Shown piece by piece: positions 1 through 8,498 of a DNA stretch of 19,804 bases. The position numbers were made by a program, and so were the translations under genes. The stretch spans positions 1 through 19,804 of the forward strand of contig CALCSS010000241.1 of the NCBI GenBank assembly GCA_937893835.1, written 5' to 3'. This DNA comes from an uncultured Fidelibacterota bacterium. GTDB lineage: Bacteria > Fidelibacterota > Marinisomatia > Marinisomatales > UBA1611. Every line of letters starts with the position of its first letter. Position 1 is the first letter of the stretch. The notes beneath the pieces were generated by a model that was not told the origin of the DNA, ran no database searches, and saw nothing but the letters and a program-made list of their open reading frames with translations.

Positions 1-1236
1 CCCTCTGCTATAGTTGGTTTGATGCCCGGAGATAAAATAATAGCCATAAATGGGGATGATGCATATAAAATAACCAAAACTGAGGTGTTTGAAAAACTAA
101 GAGGAAGAAAAGGAACGCGTGTTACCGTTACAATAAGTAGACGGGGTACACCAAAACCGTTTGATGTTGATATCATACGAGACAATATCCCAATACATAG
201 CGTTGGGGCCGCCACAATGATTGATGATTCAACCGGGTACATCTTTCTTCGCCGATTTTCTGCAACAACTGAAAAAGAATTTATTGCTGCTATTGATACA
301 TTGGTCACGCAAGGTATGAAAAGGTTATTATTTGACCTTCGAGGAAATAGTGGTGGTTACCTAGAGCAAGCAGCTGCAATATCAGACCAGTTTATAACAA
401 CTCAAGATACTCTTGTCTATACCATGGGTAAGATCAAGGAATCCAACCAAGTATTTAAAGGTAGTACAAATAAGGGTCGGGGTGATTTTTCACTAATAGT
501 AATGATCAATAGGGGATCGGCAAGTGCGTCTGAAATTGTTTCTGGTGCGGTTCAAGATCTTGACAGGGGCCTTGTTGTTGGGGAAACCAGTTTTGGCAAG
601 GGGCTTGTCCAGCGACAACTTCCTCTTGATACAGGCTCTGCAATTCGTGTTACCATTGCAAGATACTACACCCCATCCGGAAGACTTATACAAAGGCCAT
701 ACGAAGATGGTAATGATCTTGCTTACTATCGTGAACTATATGAGACCGATAGAGAATCAAAAATAGATAGCCTTAAAGAATTAAGGCCAAAATATAAAAC
801 GAAATCAGGCAGAACCGTGTATGGTGGCGGTGGGATTACTCCAGATATTTATATCCCGTTTAAGAGTGCAATAAATATAGAGACAGCAAAAGTCCTTAGA
901 AACCCAAAGCGGCCCTTCTTCAATTTTACATCAAAATATGCTTCTAACTACAAATCTAAATTCACTTCCTTTGGTGACTTTAAAGATAACTGGGTGGTCC
1001 CTGACTCATTATTTGATAGTTTTATTTTGCACCTTGAAGAGGATTCCATAAATGTGGCGGCGGATTCGCTGTATGCCAATATTCATTATATTAAGAATAG
1101 GATAAAAAGTGAATTGGCGGGTTCAATCTGGGGAAAGAACGAAAGTACAAACCTTCGATTAATAATGGACAGTCAGGTAATCGAGTCTCTAAAACATTTT
1201 AACGAAGCTGATGCATTCATCAAATCAATAAATTAA
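1..1236 (+). CDS. C-terminal processing protease, S41 family (5' end missing)
   Basis: This is a periplasmic or membrane-associated serine endoprotease of the Ctp/Prc family. The frame is open to the left edge, so the true start lies outside the window; the visible in-frame TTG at 19 falls inside the PDZ domain. In window-relative residues, a PDZ domain covers about 1-55 (GLMPGDKIIAINGDD) and the S41 core about 60-235. The core contains GSASASEI with the expected nucleophile Ser175, then SFGKG with the general-base Lys200. The 25-residue Ser-Lys spacing matches Prc/CtpA. The C-terminal tail of about 130 residues, with an IWGKNES-type motif near its end, resembles that of FCB-group Ctp proteases. 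Known members trim exported proteins or activate signalling proteins; the substrate here cannot be told. It lies 71 bp upstream of exbB. Confidence 0.93.
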   Translation, partial: PSAIVGLMPGDKIIAINGDDAYKITKTEVFEKLRGRKGTRVTVTISRRGTPKPFDVDIIRDNIPIHSVGAATMIDDSTGYIFLRRFSATTEKEFIAAIDTLVTQGMKRLLFDLRGNSGGYLEQAAAISDQFITTQDTLVYTMGKIKESNQVFKGSTNKGRGDFSLIVMINRGSASASEIVSGAVQDLDRGLVVGETSFGKGLVQRQLPLDTGSAIRVTIARYYTPSGRLIQRPYEDGNDLAYYRELYETDRESKIDSLKELRPKYKTKSGRTVYGGGGITPDIYIPFKSAINIETAKVLRNPKRPFFNFTSKYASNYKSKFTSFGDFKDNWVVPDSLFDSFILHLEEDSINVAADSLYANIHYIKNRIKSELAGSIWGKNESTNLRLIMDSQVIESLKHFNEADAFIKSIN

Positions 1237-1258
1237 ATTAGTAATCTGAGAATTAAAC

Positions 1259-1283
1259 TTTTTAAGTATTTTTATACTAAAAA
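1259..1283 (+). promoter_or_regulatory. AT-rich imperfect hairpin with a TATACT box before exbB
   Basis: In the 71-bp gap before exbB, TTTTTAAGTAT and ATACTAAAAA form an inverted repeat with one bulged A and a TTTT loop. It contains TATACT (1273-1278), a good match to a -10 element 29 bases before the exbB ATG, but I see no convincing -35 box. It could be a weak promoter for the exb/ton genes or chance AT-rich sequence. No U-tract follows the 3' arm, so it does not look like an intrinsic terminator of the protease gene. Confidence 0.25.
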
Positions 1284-1307
1284 TCATATTAGAAACGGAG
1301 TTATATA

Positions 1308-1919
1308 ATGGTACATTATTTTTTAGAAGGTGGCGCATTTATGTGGCCAATCCTTATAACACTGCTCTTTGGGCTAGCGTTCGTAATTGAACGGGCATAC
1401 TCGCTAATGATGTCAGCTGTAGACTCTCAAACCTTCTTTGAAACGGTGAGTCAATCCATGAAAGAGGATGGTGCAGATGCGGCGGTACAGGTTTGCGGTG
1501 AGACCGAGGGACCCGTAGCTGCAATTTTTTATGCTGGATTGAGCAAGATGAGCCGTGGACTAGATGAGGTCGAAAAGGCAATTCAAAATGCTGGGGCCAT
1601 AGAAATGGCCTTTTTAGAGAAAAATATGATCTGGTTAAACGCGGTAATAACCATTGCACCCATGCTAGGTTTTACGGGTACAGTTGTGGGGATGATAGCA
1701 GCATTTGATGCAATCAAGGCAGCCAATGATATTTCTCCTGCGGTTGTTGCTGGAGGTATATCTCAGGCGCTTCTAACCACTGCGTTTGGTCTTATTGTTG
1801 CTATGATAATCCAAACCTTTCAAAATGTTTTTGTAGCCAGGATTGACAAGTTGGTTCTAGAAATGGAAGAACAGTCAATAAAAATATTGGACCACCTTCA
1901 GGATCTAGAATCTAAATAA
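1308..1919 (+). CDS. exbB: ExbB/TolQ-type proton channel subunit
   Basis: This is the inner-membrane proton-channel subunit that pairs with ExbD and drives TonB (or a TolR/TolA-like partner) with the proton-motive force. The 203 residues carry the MotA/TolQ/ExbB architecture: helix 1 at about 11-34, a cytoplasmic segment of about 70 residues, helix 2 at about 108-133 with PMLGFTGTVVGMI, and helix 3 at about 146-173 with VAGGISQALLTTAFGL. Those two conserved pore motifs make the family certain. ATG 1308 follows a CGGAG ribosome binding site (1296-1300) at 7 bases. The next genes are two exbD and tonB on the same strand, so TonB-type rather than Tol-type work is the better reading. Confidence 0.95.
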   Translation: MVHYFLEGGAFMWPILITLLFGLAFVIERAYSLMMSAVDSQTFFETVSQSMKEDGADAAVQVCGETEGPVAAIFYAGLSKMSRGLDEVEKAIQNAGAIEMAFLEKNMIWLNAVITIAPMLGFTGTVVGMIAAFDAIKAANDISPAVVAGGISQALLTTAFGLIVAMIIQTFQNVFVARIDKLVLEMEEQSIKILDHLQDLESK

Positions 1920-1943
1920 TAGTTTTTGTCTAAAAACGTTTAA

Positions 1944-2342
1944 ATGAAAAAGAAAAGAAGATTTAAGGGTGGTGAGATACCTACATCATCAATGGCAGAC
2001 ATAGCCTTTTTGCTGCTTATTTTCTTTCTTGTCACCACTACTATTGATACTGATAAAGGTTTAGGTATTGTATTGCCACCTCCTGGAGATATGGAAATTG
2101 AAATTCGAAAGGAAAATATTTTGAACTGTCTGATCAACTCCCAAGGAAAAGTATTATTAGATGAGGAACCAACGAATGTTGAACAAATTCATCGCGTTGT
2201 TGGTGAAAGAATGAGAGCAAACGATAAATTGGTCATTTCTGTCAAGGCGCATCCTAAAACCGCCTACAGTGATTATGTTAGAGTAATTGATCAATTAAAG
2301 ATGGCTGATGCAAAACGTATATCAATTGCGAATAGTAATTAA
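1944..2342 (+). CDS. exbD: ExbD/TolR biopolymer transport protein, first copy
   Basis: This is the single-pass partner of the ExbB channel. The 132 residues start with a basic cytoplasmic end (MKKKRRFKGGEIPTSSMADI). A transmembrane helix follows at about 18-36 and carries Asp19, the membrane aspartate that takes part in proton translocation in this family. The remainder, about 37-132, is the periplasmic domain. The ATG is 24 bases after exbB. The gene ends in TAATG, so its stop shares a base with the start of the second exbD, which suggests translational coupling. No strong Shine-Dalgarno sequence is visible before this start. Two different ExbD proteins behind one ExbB is a common arrangement in Bacteroidetes-like bacteria, where they may form a mixed dimer. 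Confidence 0.94.
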   Translation: MKKKRRFKGGEIPTSSMADIAFLLLIFFLVTTTIDTDKGLGIVLPPPGDMEIEIRKENILNCLINSQGKVLLDEEPTNVEQIHRVVGERMRANDKLVISVKAHPKTAYSDYVRVIDQLKMADAKRISIANSN

Positions 2343-2752
2343 TGAAATTTTCTAAAAAAACTCAGATATCTAGTGAAATACCAACGGCATCTATGCCAGA
2401 TATTATTTTTATGCTTCTGGTGTTCTTTATGGTTACAACCGTTTTAAAAGAATATTCTGGTTTGCCGGTAAACCTCCCAAAGGCCAAGCGAATTGAAAAA
2501 CTAAAATCAAAGAGACACACTGTTCAGGTTTGGGTCTCAAAAGAAGGACTTATTTCAATTGATGACCGCTTAATGGGAGTAGATGATGTGTCACTCGTCA
2601 TGTATGATAAGCGTGTTGCTGACCCACAGATAGTTGTTTCATTGAAAGGCGATGAAGAAGCAGAAATGGGACTTGTGTCTGATATCCATGAGAACCTACG
2701 TGAGGTAGAGGCATTGAAGTTAAATTATTCATCCAAAACATTGGTTGATTAA
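2342..2752 (+). CDS. exbD: ExbD/TolR biopolymer transport protein, second copy
   Basis: This second ExbD-family protein has 136 residues and the same layout as the first: a short basic N-terminus with EIPTASMPDIIF, one membrane helix at about 19-37 containing Asp20 (the conserved proton-carrying position), and a periplasmic domain. It is clearly divergent from the first copy outside the N-terminal motif, so this is an old paralogue pair rather than a recent duplication. Both ends overlap neighbours by one base (TAATG at 2340-2344 and 2750-2754), a strong sign of one polycistronic message with coupled translation. It probably assembles with ExbB and TonB encoded beside it. Confidence 0.94.
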   Translation: MKFSKKTQISSEIPTASMPDIIFMLLVFFMVTTVLKEYSGLPVNLPKAKRIEKLKSKRHTVQVWVSKEGLISIDDRLMGVDDVSLVMYDKRVADPQIVVSLKGDEEAEMGLVSDIHENLREVEALKLNYSSKTLVD

Positions 2753-3366
2753 TGAAACTGGTTAATCCGTTAAAAACGCGGTACCCTATTGTTGTACGCC
2801 TTACAACGCTAATAGGAATAGGATTGGTGATCTTTAATTTTCTTTTGTTCCCACGATTTGGCAATAGTCTTGAATTTGAAGATGTGGACCAGGTCATAAT
2901 TGAGAACATAGATATTCCACAAACTCAGCAAATTGATAACACACCACCACCAGCGAGACCATCGATACCTGTCCCATCTGATGATGAGGACATCGCTGAC
3001 GATTTAACACTTGATGAATTAGACTTTGATGACTTTTCTAATCTAGATGCCCCACCTCCACCCCCATCTGGACCCAAGGTTGTTTTCATACCTTACGATG
3101 ATCCTCCAGTTGCTATGTCGCCAATTAGACCAACATATCCAGAAATTGCACAGGAGGCGGGTATTGAAGGGGTTGTGGTTGTACAGGCCTTTATTGATGA
3201 AAAAGGGCGAGTAAAAGAAACTCTAATTCTTAAGGGTGTTCCTAATACTGGGTTGGATGAGGCTGCAATGGTAGCAATACGAAAAACTCGGTTTAGACCA
3301 GCAAAACAACGTGAGAGAGCTGTTGGGGTTTGGATATCCATCCCTGTCAACTTTAGACTGAAGTAG
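2752..3366 (+). CDS. tonB: TonB family energy-transducing protein
   Basis: TonB spans the periplasm and transmits ExbB/ExbD energy to TonB-dependent outer-membrane receptors. The 204 residues show a membrane anchor at about 13-36, a short Pro-rich stretch (PPPARPSIPVP, about 65-75), a very acidic linker at about 77-99, PPPPP at 101-105, and a C-terminal TonB domain from about 124 to 204. That domain has the expected YPEIAQEAGIEGVVVVQAFI start, the G-x-LDEAA segment and the FRPAKQRERAVGVW end. The linker is acidic where the classical protein has Pro-Lys/Pro-Glu repeats, and it is short. The start overlaps the exbD stop by one base. The gene converges on sdhB with only 30 bp between stops and no clear GC-rich terminator. 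Confidence 0.93.
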   Translation: MKLVNPLKTRYPIVVRLTTLIGIGLVIFNFLLFPRFGNSLEFEDVDQVIIENIDIPQTQQIDNTPPPARPSIPVPSDDEDIADDLTLDELDFDDFSNLDAPPPPPSGPKVVFIPYDDPPVAMSPIRPTYPEIAQEAGIEGVVVVQAFIDEKGRVKETLILKGVPNTGLDEAAMVAIRKTRFRPAKQRERAVGVWISIPVNFRLK

Positions 3367-3396
3367 AGGTCCTGTCTTTTAATTAAAGGAGCGGCC

Positions 3397-4149
3397 TTAT
3401 CCTTTTATATTTTTGCGGTGAAATTCCCAGTTCATCTTTCTTATATAATCAACTGAAATTTCTTTGGGACATTCAGCTTCGCATGATCCAGTATTCGTAC
3501 AATGACCAAAACCTTCTACATCCATTTTTGAGACCATATTAAGCACTCTTTCACCTCTTTCAGGTTGACCCTGTGGCAACAGCGCTAATTGGGAGACCTT
3601 TGCCGCTACAAATAAACTGGCTGATGCATTTTTACATGCTGCAACACATGCTCCACAACCTATGCATGCAGCTGCATCAAATGCATCTTCTGCTATATTT
3701 TTGCCTATTGGTATTGCATTTCCATCGGGTGCACTCCCAGTATTTGCTGAGATATATCCTCCTGATTGGATTATTCTATCAAAGGATGTACGGTCTACTA
3801 CCAAGTCTTTAATTACGGGGAAGGACGTTGCTCTCCATGGCTCAATGGTAATTGTGTCCCCATCAATAAAGTGTCGCATATGCAATTGACAAGTAGTCGT
3901 GCCTTTTATTGGCCCGTGTGGCTTACCATTGATCACCATGGAACACATTCCACAAATACCCTCTCTGCAATCATGGTCGAAAGCAATTGGAATATCACCA
4001 GATTCTATGAGTTGCTCGTTTAAGACATCTAACATCTCTAAAAAAGACATATGGGCATTGAGATCATTAACCTTATATAATTCAAATTTTCCAGAATCAT
4101 TGGGACCATCCTGTCGCCATATTTTTAGATTAAGATGTAAGGTTTCCAT
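3397..4149 (-). CDS. sdhB: Succinate dehydrogenase/fumarate reductase iron-sulfur subunit
   Basis: This subunit carries electrons from the flavin of SdhA to the quinone site in SdhC through three iron-sulfur clusters. In the 250-residue protein, C61, C66, C69 and C87 (CREGICGMC...C) fit the [2Fe-2S] cluster. The set C162, C165, C168, C172 (CIGCGACVAAC), with C217, C223 and C227, fits the [4Fe-4S] and [3Fe-4S] clusters. I chose ATG 4149, which lies one base after the sdhA stop. The frame stays open upstream to 4350, but that would run 67 codons into sdhA and add residues unlike any SdhB. The long loop between C172 and C217 is typical of the B-type (FCB/epsilon-proteobacterial) enzymes. It is the last gene of sdhC-A-B. 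Confidence 0.96.
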   Translation of the reverse strand: METLHLNLKIWRQDGPNDSGKFELYKVNDLNAHMSFLEMLDVLNEQLIESGDIPIAFDHDCREGICGMCSMVINGKPHGPIKGTTTCQLHMRHFIDGDTITIEPWRATSFPVIKDLVVDRTSFDRIIQSGGYISANTGSAPDGNAIPIGKNIAEDAFDAAACIGCGACVAACKNASASLFVAAKVSQLALLPQGQPERGERVLNMVSKMDVEGFGHCTNTGSCEAECPKEISVDYIRKMNWEFHRKNIKG

Positions 4150-4150
4150 A

Positions 4151-6067
4151 CTATTTATAACTTCTTTGAGTTGGATGTACGGTATCAAAGACCAACTCTT
4201 CTTTATTAAGTTTTGGAGGAACGTCTCTTCCTTTGTATTCCCAAGCAGAGGCAAAAGTAAACCCTTCATCGTCTCTAAGTGCCTCGCCCTCATTTGTTTG
4301 GTGCTCTTCTCTGAAATGCCCACCACAGGATTCATCTCTTTCAAGAGCATCTCTCATCATCAATTCACCTAATTCAAAAAAATCTGCAACTCGACCAGCC
4401 TTAGCAAGTTCTGGATTCAAAATATCATCCCTACCTGGGACATTTACACTATTCCAAAAATCATTCCTTAATGTGTTTATATCTTCGATTGCCTTGGTCA
4501 GGCCCTCCTTATTTCTTGACATACCACAATGATCCCATACAATTTTCCCAAGTTCACGATGGAAACTCTCTACAGAGCGAGACCCCTTGTTCCCCAATAA
4601 TCTTTTATTCCTTTCTCTAGCGTTTTTTTCTGCAGATTCGAACGCTTCGTGGCCAATATCTATTGACGGGGTACGAATGTCATCTGATAAATATTTACCA
4701 ATCGTGTATGGTAGTACAAAATACCCATCGGCCAAACCCTGCATCAATGCCGATGCCCCTAGTCGATTTGCACCATGGTCAGAAAAGTTACATTCACCAA
4801 TTGCATATAATCCTGGGATGGTTGTCATCAAATCATAATCAACCCACAAGCCTCCCATCGTATAGTGTACTGCAGGGAAGATCCTCATAGGTGTTAAATA
4901 TGGATTATCACCGGTAATCTTTTCATACATTTCAAAAAGATTACCGTAACGCGCAGATACAACATCCTCCCCAAGTCGGTTGATAGCATCTTTAAAATCA
5001 AGGTAGACCGCAAGGCCGGTCTGGCCAACTCCATAACCCTCATCGCACCTCTCTTTTGCGGCTCTAGAGGCAACATCTCTTGGTACAAGATTTCCAAATG
5101 CTGGGTAGCGACGTTCTAAATAATAGTCGCGGTCTTCCTCTGGAATATCAGAAGGATTTCTTTTGTCACCTTTTTTCTTAGGCACCCAAATCCTTCCATC
5201 GTTTCTCAATGATTCAGACATCAGGGTCAATTTTGATTGGTATTCTCCTGATACTGGTATGCATGTTGGATGTATTTGAGTAAAACAAGGATTGGCGAAC
5301 ATGGCGCCTTGTTTATAGGCTTTCCATGCCGCTGTCACATTGCTTCCCATTGCATTTGTAGATAAATAATAGACATTACCATAACCTCCGGTTGCCAAAA
5401 CTACAGCGTGCCCAAAATGTCTTTGGTATTCTCCAGTTATCAAGTTTCTAACGATGATTCCCCTAGCTTTTCCTTCTATCTTAACTATGTCTAACATCTC
5501 ATGGCGATTGAACATCGTGACATTGCCCTTGGCTATTTGTCGACTTAGAGCACTATATGCACCCAAGAGCAATTGTTGACCGGTTTGTCCTCTTGCATAA
5601 AATGTTCTGGATACTTGTACACCACCAAATGATCGATTGTCTAATGTGCCACCATAATCACGAGCAAAGGGAACACCTTGCGCTACACATTGGTCGATTA
5701 TATTTGCGCTAACCTCAGCAAGTCTATAAACATTGGCCTCTCTGGAACGATAGTCACCGCCCTTGATCGTATCATAAAATAATCTATATACTGAGTCACC
5801 GTCATTTTGGTAATTCTTTGCTGCATTTATTCCTCCTTGTGCGGCTATGGAGTGTGCCCTTCTTGGGCTATCCTGGAAACAAAAGGCCTTGACCCTATAC
5901 CCCATCTCTGCAAGGGATGCAGCAGCAGAACCTCCAGCAAGGCCAGTACCCACAACTATAACCTCTATGTTGCGCTTATTCGCTGGGCTTACTAGTGGAA
6001 TTTCTGATTTGTAATCAGTCCATTTTTGTGCGAGATGGCCCTCGGGTACCTTATTGTTTAAAATCAT
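4151..6067 (-). CDS. sdhA: Succinate dehydrogenase/fumarate reductase flavoprotein subunit
   Basis: This is the catalytic subunit, which interconverts succinate and fumarate using covalently bound FAD. The 638 residues begin with a dinucleotide-binding motif at about 37-60 (VVGTGLAGGSAAAS). HSIAAQGGINA follows, with His72 as the likely FAD attachment site. Further on are the fumarate-reductase capping and active-site segments FTQIHPTC, RRYPAFGNLVPRDVASRA and HYTMGGLWVDYD, and the FAD-domain motif ANRLGASALMQGLADG. I chose ATG 6067 because it overlaps the sdhC stop as ATGA and has GGAAA just upstream. A TTG four codons earlier gives no better start. The direction of reaction in the cell cannot be told from sequence. 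Confidence 0.97.
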   Translation of the reverse strand: MILNNKVPEGHLAQKWTDYKSEIPLVSPANKRNIEVIVVGTGLAGGSAAASLAEMGYRVKAFCFQDSPRRAHSIAAQGGINAAKNYQNDGDSVYRLFYDTIKGGDYRSREANVYRLAEVSANIIDQCVAQGVPFARDYGGTLDNRSFGGVQVSRTFYARGQTGQQLLLGAYSALSRQIAKGNVTMFNRHEMLDIVKIEGKARGIIVRNLITGEYQRHFGHAVVLATGGYGNVYYLSTNAMGSNVTAAWKAYKQGAMFANPCFTQIHPTCIPVSGEYQSKLTLMSESLRNDGRIWVPKKKGDKRNPSDIPEEDRDYYLERRYPAFGNLVPRDVASRAAKERCDEGYGVGQTGLAVYLDFKDAINRLGEDVVSARYGNLFEMYEKITGDNPYLTPMRIFPAVHYTMGGLWVDYDLMTTIPGLYAIGECNFSDHGANRLGASALMQGLADGYFVLPYTIGKYLSDDIRTPSIDIGHEAFESAEKNARERNKRLLGNKGSRSVESFHRELGKIVWDHCGMSRNKEGLTKAIEDINTLRNDFWNSVNVPGRDDILNPELAKAGRVADFFELGELMMRDALERDESCGGHFREEHQTNEGEALRDDEGFTFASAWEYKGRDVPPKLNKEELVFDTVHPTQRSYK

Positions 6068-6735
6068 AATTGTTTCCAATAAATATACATTGGTATACTT
6101 GCGAAAAGAGTGGGAACAACCAAAGCAAACGAATAGGCAATTCTGTGAATAATTGATTTATAAAATCTAGTTTTCATACCAATGGTTTGAAACGCGGATT
6201 CAACGCCATGTTTTAGATGTAATGCTAGGGCAACCATACTAAGAACATAAAGGACAACATACCACAGCCTCTGGAATGCCGTTAGGGTTACTGTATATAG
6301 ATCCTTGTTTCCCCAGGGGTCTGAACCTATTGTCCCAAAATGCATTTCATACCAAAAACTTTTTAAATGGAGAACCAAAAAGATCAAGATCACGGTTCCC
6401 AAGATCGCCATATTTCTAGAACTCCAGTCACTGTTGGTGTTCCCGCTTGACTTTGAATATTCTATTGTTCGTGCCCCTTTAGACCTTATGGCAAGTAATA
6501 ATGTAAAAAAAACATGCAGGCAAATAGATGAGTATGTTATATAGGATAAGATCTTTACAGCAGGATTGGTGGTCATAAACAGCGCATACTCATTAAACTG
6601 CTTTTGACCAATCTCACCAGAAATAAACAATTGTAGATTGCCAACTAGGTGTCCCATGAGAAACAATGTTAAAAAAAGACCTGTGAAGGCTGCCAGGGTT
6701 TTTCTAAAAAGAGATGATGTAAAATACGTGTTCAA
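6064..6735 (-). CDS. sdhC: Succinate dehydrogenase/fumarate reductase cytochrome b subunit (B-type)
   Basis: This membrane anchor binds heme b and reacts with quinone. The 223 residues hold five predicted helices (about 12-35, 58-84, 108-128, 152-174, 196-218). Histidines that can serve as heme ligands are H29, H74, H123, H173 and H176, a set that fits the diheme B-type anchor, which needs no SdhD. No sdhD is present. The start appears to be TTG at 6735: no ATG or GTG lies in frame upstream before a stop, and the next methionine (residue 27) is inside the first helix. A TAGG lies 11 bases upstream as a weak ribosome binding site. The gene ends in ATGA shared with sdhA. B-type enzymes in related bacteria work with menaquinone. 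Confidence 0.92.
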   Translation of the reverse strand: MNTYFTSSLFRKTLAAFTGLFLTLFLMGHLVGNLQLFISGEIGQKQFNEYALFMTTNPAVKILSYITYSSICLHVFFTLLLAIRSKGARTIEYSKSSGNTNSDWSSRNMAILGTVILIFLVLHLKSFWYEMHFGTIGSDPWGNKDLYTVTLTAFQRLWYVVLYVLSMVALALHLKHGVESAFQTIGMKTRFYKSIIHRIAYSFALVVPTLFASIPMYIYWKQL

Positions 6736-6797
6736 AATAAATATAACCTAGGGCAAGAAATTTACTGAATTAAATATATATGTTTTCATATGTTTGG

Positions 6798-7247
6798 TCA
6801 TTCTTTTATTTGAATTGAAAAATACATACTGAAGGTCAACAAAAGAGCAAGGCTGTGTAAGAGAGGAAACAAGGGAGAGACGTAAAGATATTTGTACATG
6901 AGATAGTATAAAAAAAGAAGCGTAATAAATAATGTTGAATAAATTGAACTACGGGCCTTATTGGTGCCAAGTTTTGTAACTCTTACATAGGATAATATTA
7001 ACAATCCAATAGTACCTAACCATAACCCAAAAAATCTATACATAACCTTAAGATATGTGGGTAGATGTTTGTTGATATCCGATGAAAAAAGATTTTCAAA
7101 GGTCGTTTTGATCAACACCTCATTTGGAGCTTGGTCCAAAAGCCATGGTTCTGGATGACAAATCCAAACAAGGCCAAGAATTAAAGTTGCCAATCCTATT
7201 AAAAAAATTGGGAACCATACACAATTATGAACAATATGTCGATTCAT
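6798..7247 (-). CDS. Small four-helix membrane protein, function unknown
   Basis: I do not recognise the family. The 149 residues are mostly hydrophobic, with four likely membrane helices at about 10-31, 68-88, 101-120 and 124-144. A soluble loop of about 36 residues lies between the first two (HPEPWLLDQAPNEV...). ATG 7247 lies inside the end of the upstream glutamate-cysteine ligase gene (23-bp overlap), so the two are probably transcribed and translated together. A 62-bp gap separates it from sdhC. No cofactor-binding or catalytic motif stands out; a few histidines (H5, H7, H31, H61, H130) are scattered. Codon use and base composition look like those of the neighbours. Confidence 0.8.
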   Translation of the reverse strand: MNRHIVHNCVWFPIFLIGLATLILGLVWICHPEPWLLDQAPNEVLIKTTFENLFSSDINKHLPTYLKVMYRFFGLWLGTIGLLILSYVRVTKLGTNKARSSIYSTLFITLLFLYYLMYKYLYVSPLFPLLHSLALLLTFSMYFSIQIKE

Positions 7248-8463
7248 TCGCCTGTGTTTGTAAACTAAATGGTCCAGATTTCATTACTATATCATAAAAA
7301 TCCAAAAACAACTTTTCCTCTTTCAGTTTTCGATTTCTTAAACCCCTTAAGGCATAATCAGAAAAATAATGAATCCAATATCCATAAGATCTTTTTTGTG
7401 GGCCCCTCTGATCTATATCCAACCTAAGTGCACAATCGTTAAATAGCCTTCTATCTTTTTCAGACCAATTCATCAATGTTTCCTTGAGTTCTTTCCGAAC
7501 TTTTTTGTCAAATAATAAGCCAGTCCAAAATGCTACAGGTGCCATTTCAAACCCTCTTGGAGTGCGGTCTGCACCTCTAATCTCCACTAGGCTTTTTAAT
7601 CGTACATTTGTAAAGATCTGATGTAGCGCAGCATGAATATCTCTTTCCAGTAAATTACGTGACCTGTCTAAGTAACCAAATCTATCACCTATGTTTGTTT
7701 CAGATTCTGATATGTTTCCATGTCTATCAAGTTGAAAAATGTTTGGCACTTCCATAACGTATTCAATGTACTTATCTATTAGTCCCTTCGAATTAAGAAT
7801 CCCATGGTCAAATAAGTTTCTACAACGTGACCTGTCTGTTTCCTCCCAGATTATATTCCTAATATTTTTCATACCGTTTTTTTTACTTTCTTTATAAGGA
7901 CAATTTGCAAACAAATATGAGGCCACAGGATGGATACAGTCTGCAACAAAAACCATTTCTTCCATATCTATAGCATCGATGGTATCAAGATTGACCTGTA
8001 TGCTTGCGGTGTTGCGCATCATCCATTTTCCCATTTTCCCATTCTCTGCCATATTCTTATCCATCAAGTGATATTTTTTTTGATCGATAAGTTCGACCTC
8101 TTTTGGTGCATAAATGGGGTCTAATCCATAATCGACAAGTTTTAATTTATGATCTAATAAAACTGTATCTAGCAAACAATAGTGCTCTTCCATTGCCTCT
8201 TGCAGGTCATTTAAATCATTAAATGGTGGGCTGGACCATTCTAGTTGTCCACCTGGTTCCAATGAACAAATACCATTATCACCGTTTTTTTTATTTAATA
8301 TATTAATAAGGTCTACTGCAGAAAGGTGGGTACCTTTATTGACCGGAAGCCTTTTATTATCGCTGGTATGCAAAATGCTTTCCACTTCAATTCCCACCAT
8401 CCTATTTTTTTTATGTTTGGTACGGGATAGGATTACTGAACGAACTTTATCCTTTATATTCAT
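7225..8463 (-). CDS. gshA: Glutamate-cysteine ligase, plant/alpha-proteobacterial type (GCS2 family)
   Basis: It probably joins L-glutamate and L-cysteine in an ATP-dependent step to make gamma-glutamylcysteine, the first step of glutathione synthesis. The 412 residues carry the family signatures in order: GIEVE (24-28), SLEPGGQLEWSSPP (67-80), LVDYGLDP (109-116), MMRNTASIQVNLD (148-160), IIWEETDRSR (204-213) and SLVEIRGADRTP (291-302) followed by AFWTGLLFD. The last block is the one seen in plant-type GshA (E-x-RGAD) and argues against the EgtA or YbdK branches of the fold. The length fits. No gshB is in the window, so the end product may be gamma-glutamylcysteine, glutathione or another thiol. 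It starts at ATG 8463, 35 bp after the PEGA-protein stop, and overlaps the small membrane gene. Confidence 0.82.
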   Translation of the reverse strand: MNIKDKVRSVILSRTKHKKNRMVGIEVESILHTSDNKRLPVNKGTHLSAVDLINILNKKNGDNGICSLEPGGQLEWSSPPFNDLNDLQEAMEEHYCLLDTVLLDHKLKLVDYGLDPIYAPKEVELIDQKKYHLMDKNMAENGKMGKWMMRNTASIQVNLDTIDAIDMEEMVFVADCIHPVASYLFANCPYKESKKNGMKNIRNIIWEETDRSRCRNLFDHGILNSKGLIDKYIEYVMEVPNIFQLDRHGNISESETNIGDRFGYLDRSRNLLERDIHAALHQIFTNVRLKSLVEIRGADRTPRGFEMAPVAFWTGLLFDKKVRKELKETLMNWSEKDRRLFNDCALRLDIDQRGPQKRSYGYWIHYFSDYALRGLRNRKLKEEKLFLDFYDIVMKSGPFSLQTQANESTYCS

Positions 8464-8498
8464 GAATTATATTTTTAAACAAATATTATTTAAAAGGT

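Noticed and set aside
3367..3396. Terminator between convergent tonB and sdhB
   Set aside because: I could not find a GC-rich stem with a T-run in the 30 bases; only a weak TTTAATTAAA palindrome.
4150..4350. Upstream extension of the sdhB frame (to a 317-residue product)
   Set aside because: It lies wholly within sdhA on the same strand, adds residues unlike SdhB, and a well-placed ATG exists one base after the sdhA stop.
3899..4372. Plus-strand open frame of 157 codons opposite sdhB/sdhA
   Set aside because: It is the complement of two highly conserved genes, with no ribosome binding site or recognisable protein.
6068..6079. TTG start for sdhA four codons before ATG 6067
   Set aside because: The ATG forms a typical ATGA overlap with the sdhC stop and has GGAAA upstream; the TTG would itself destroy that ribosome binding site.
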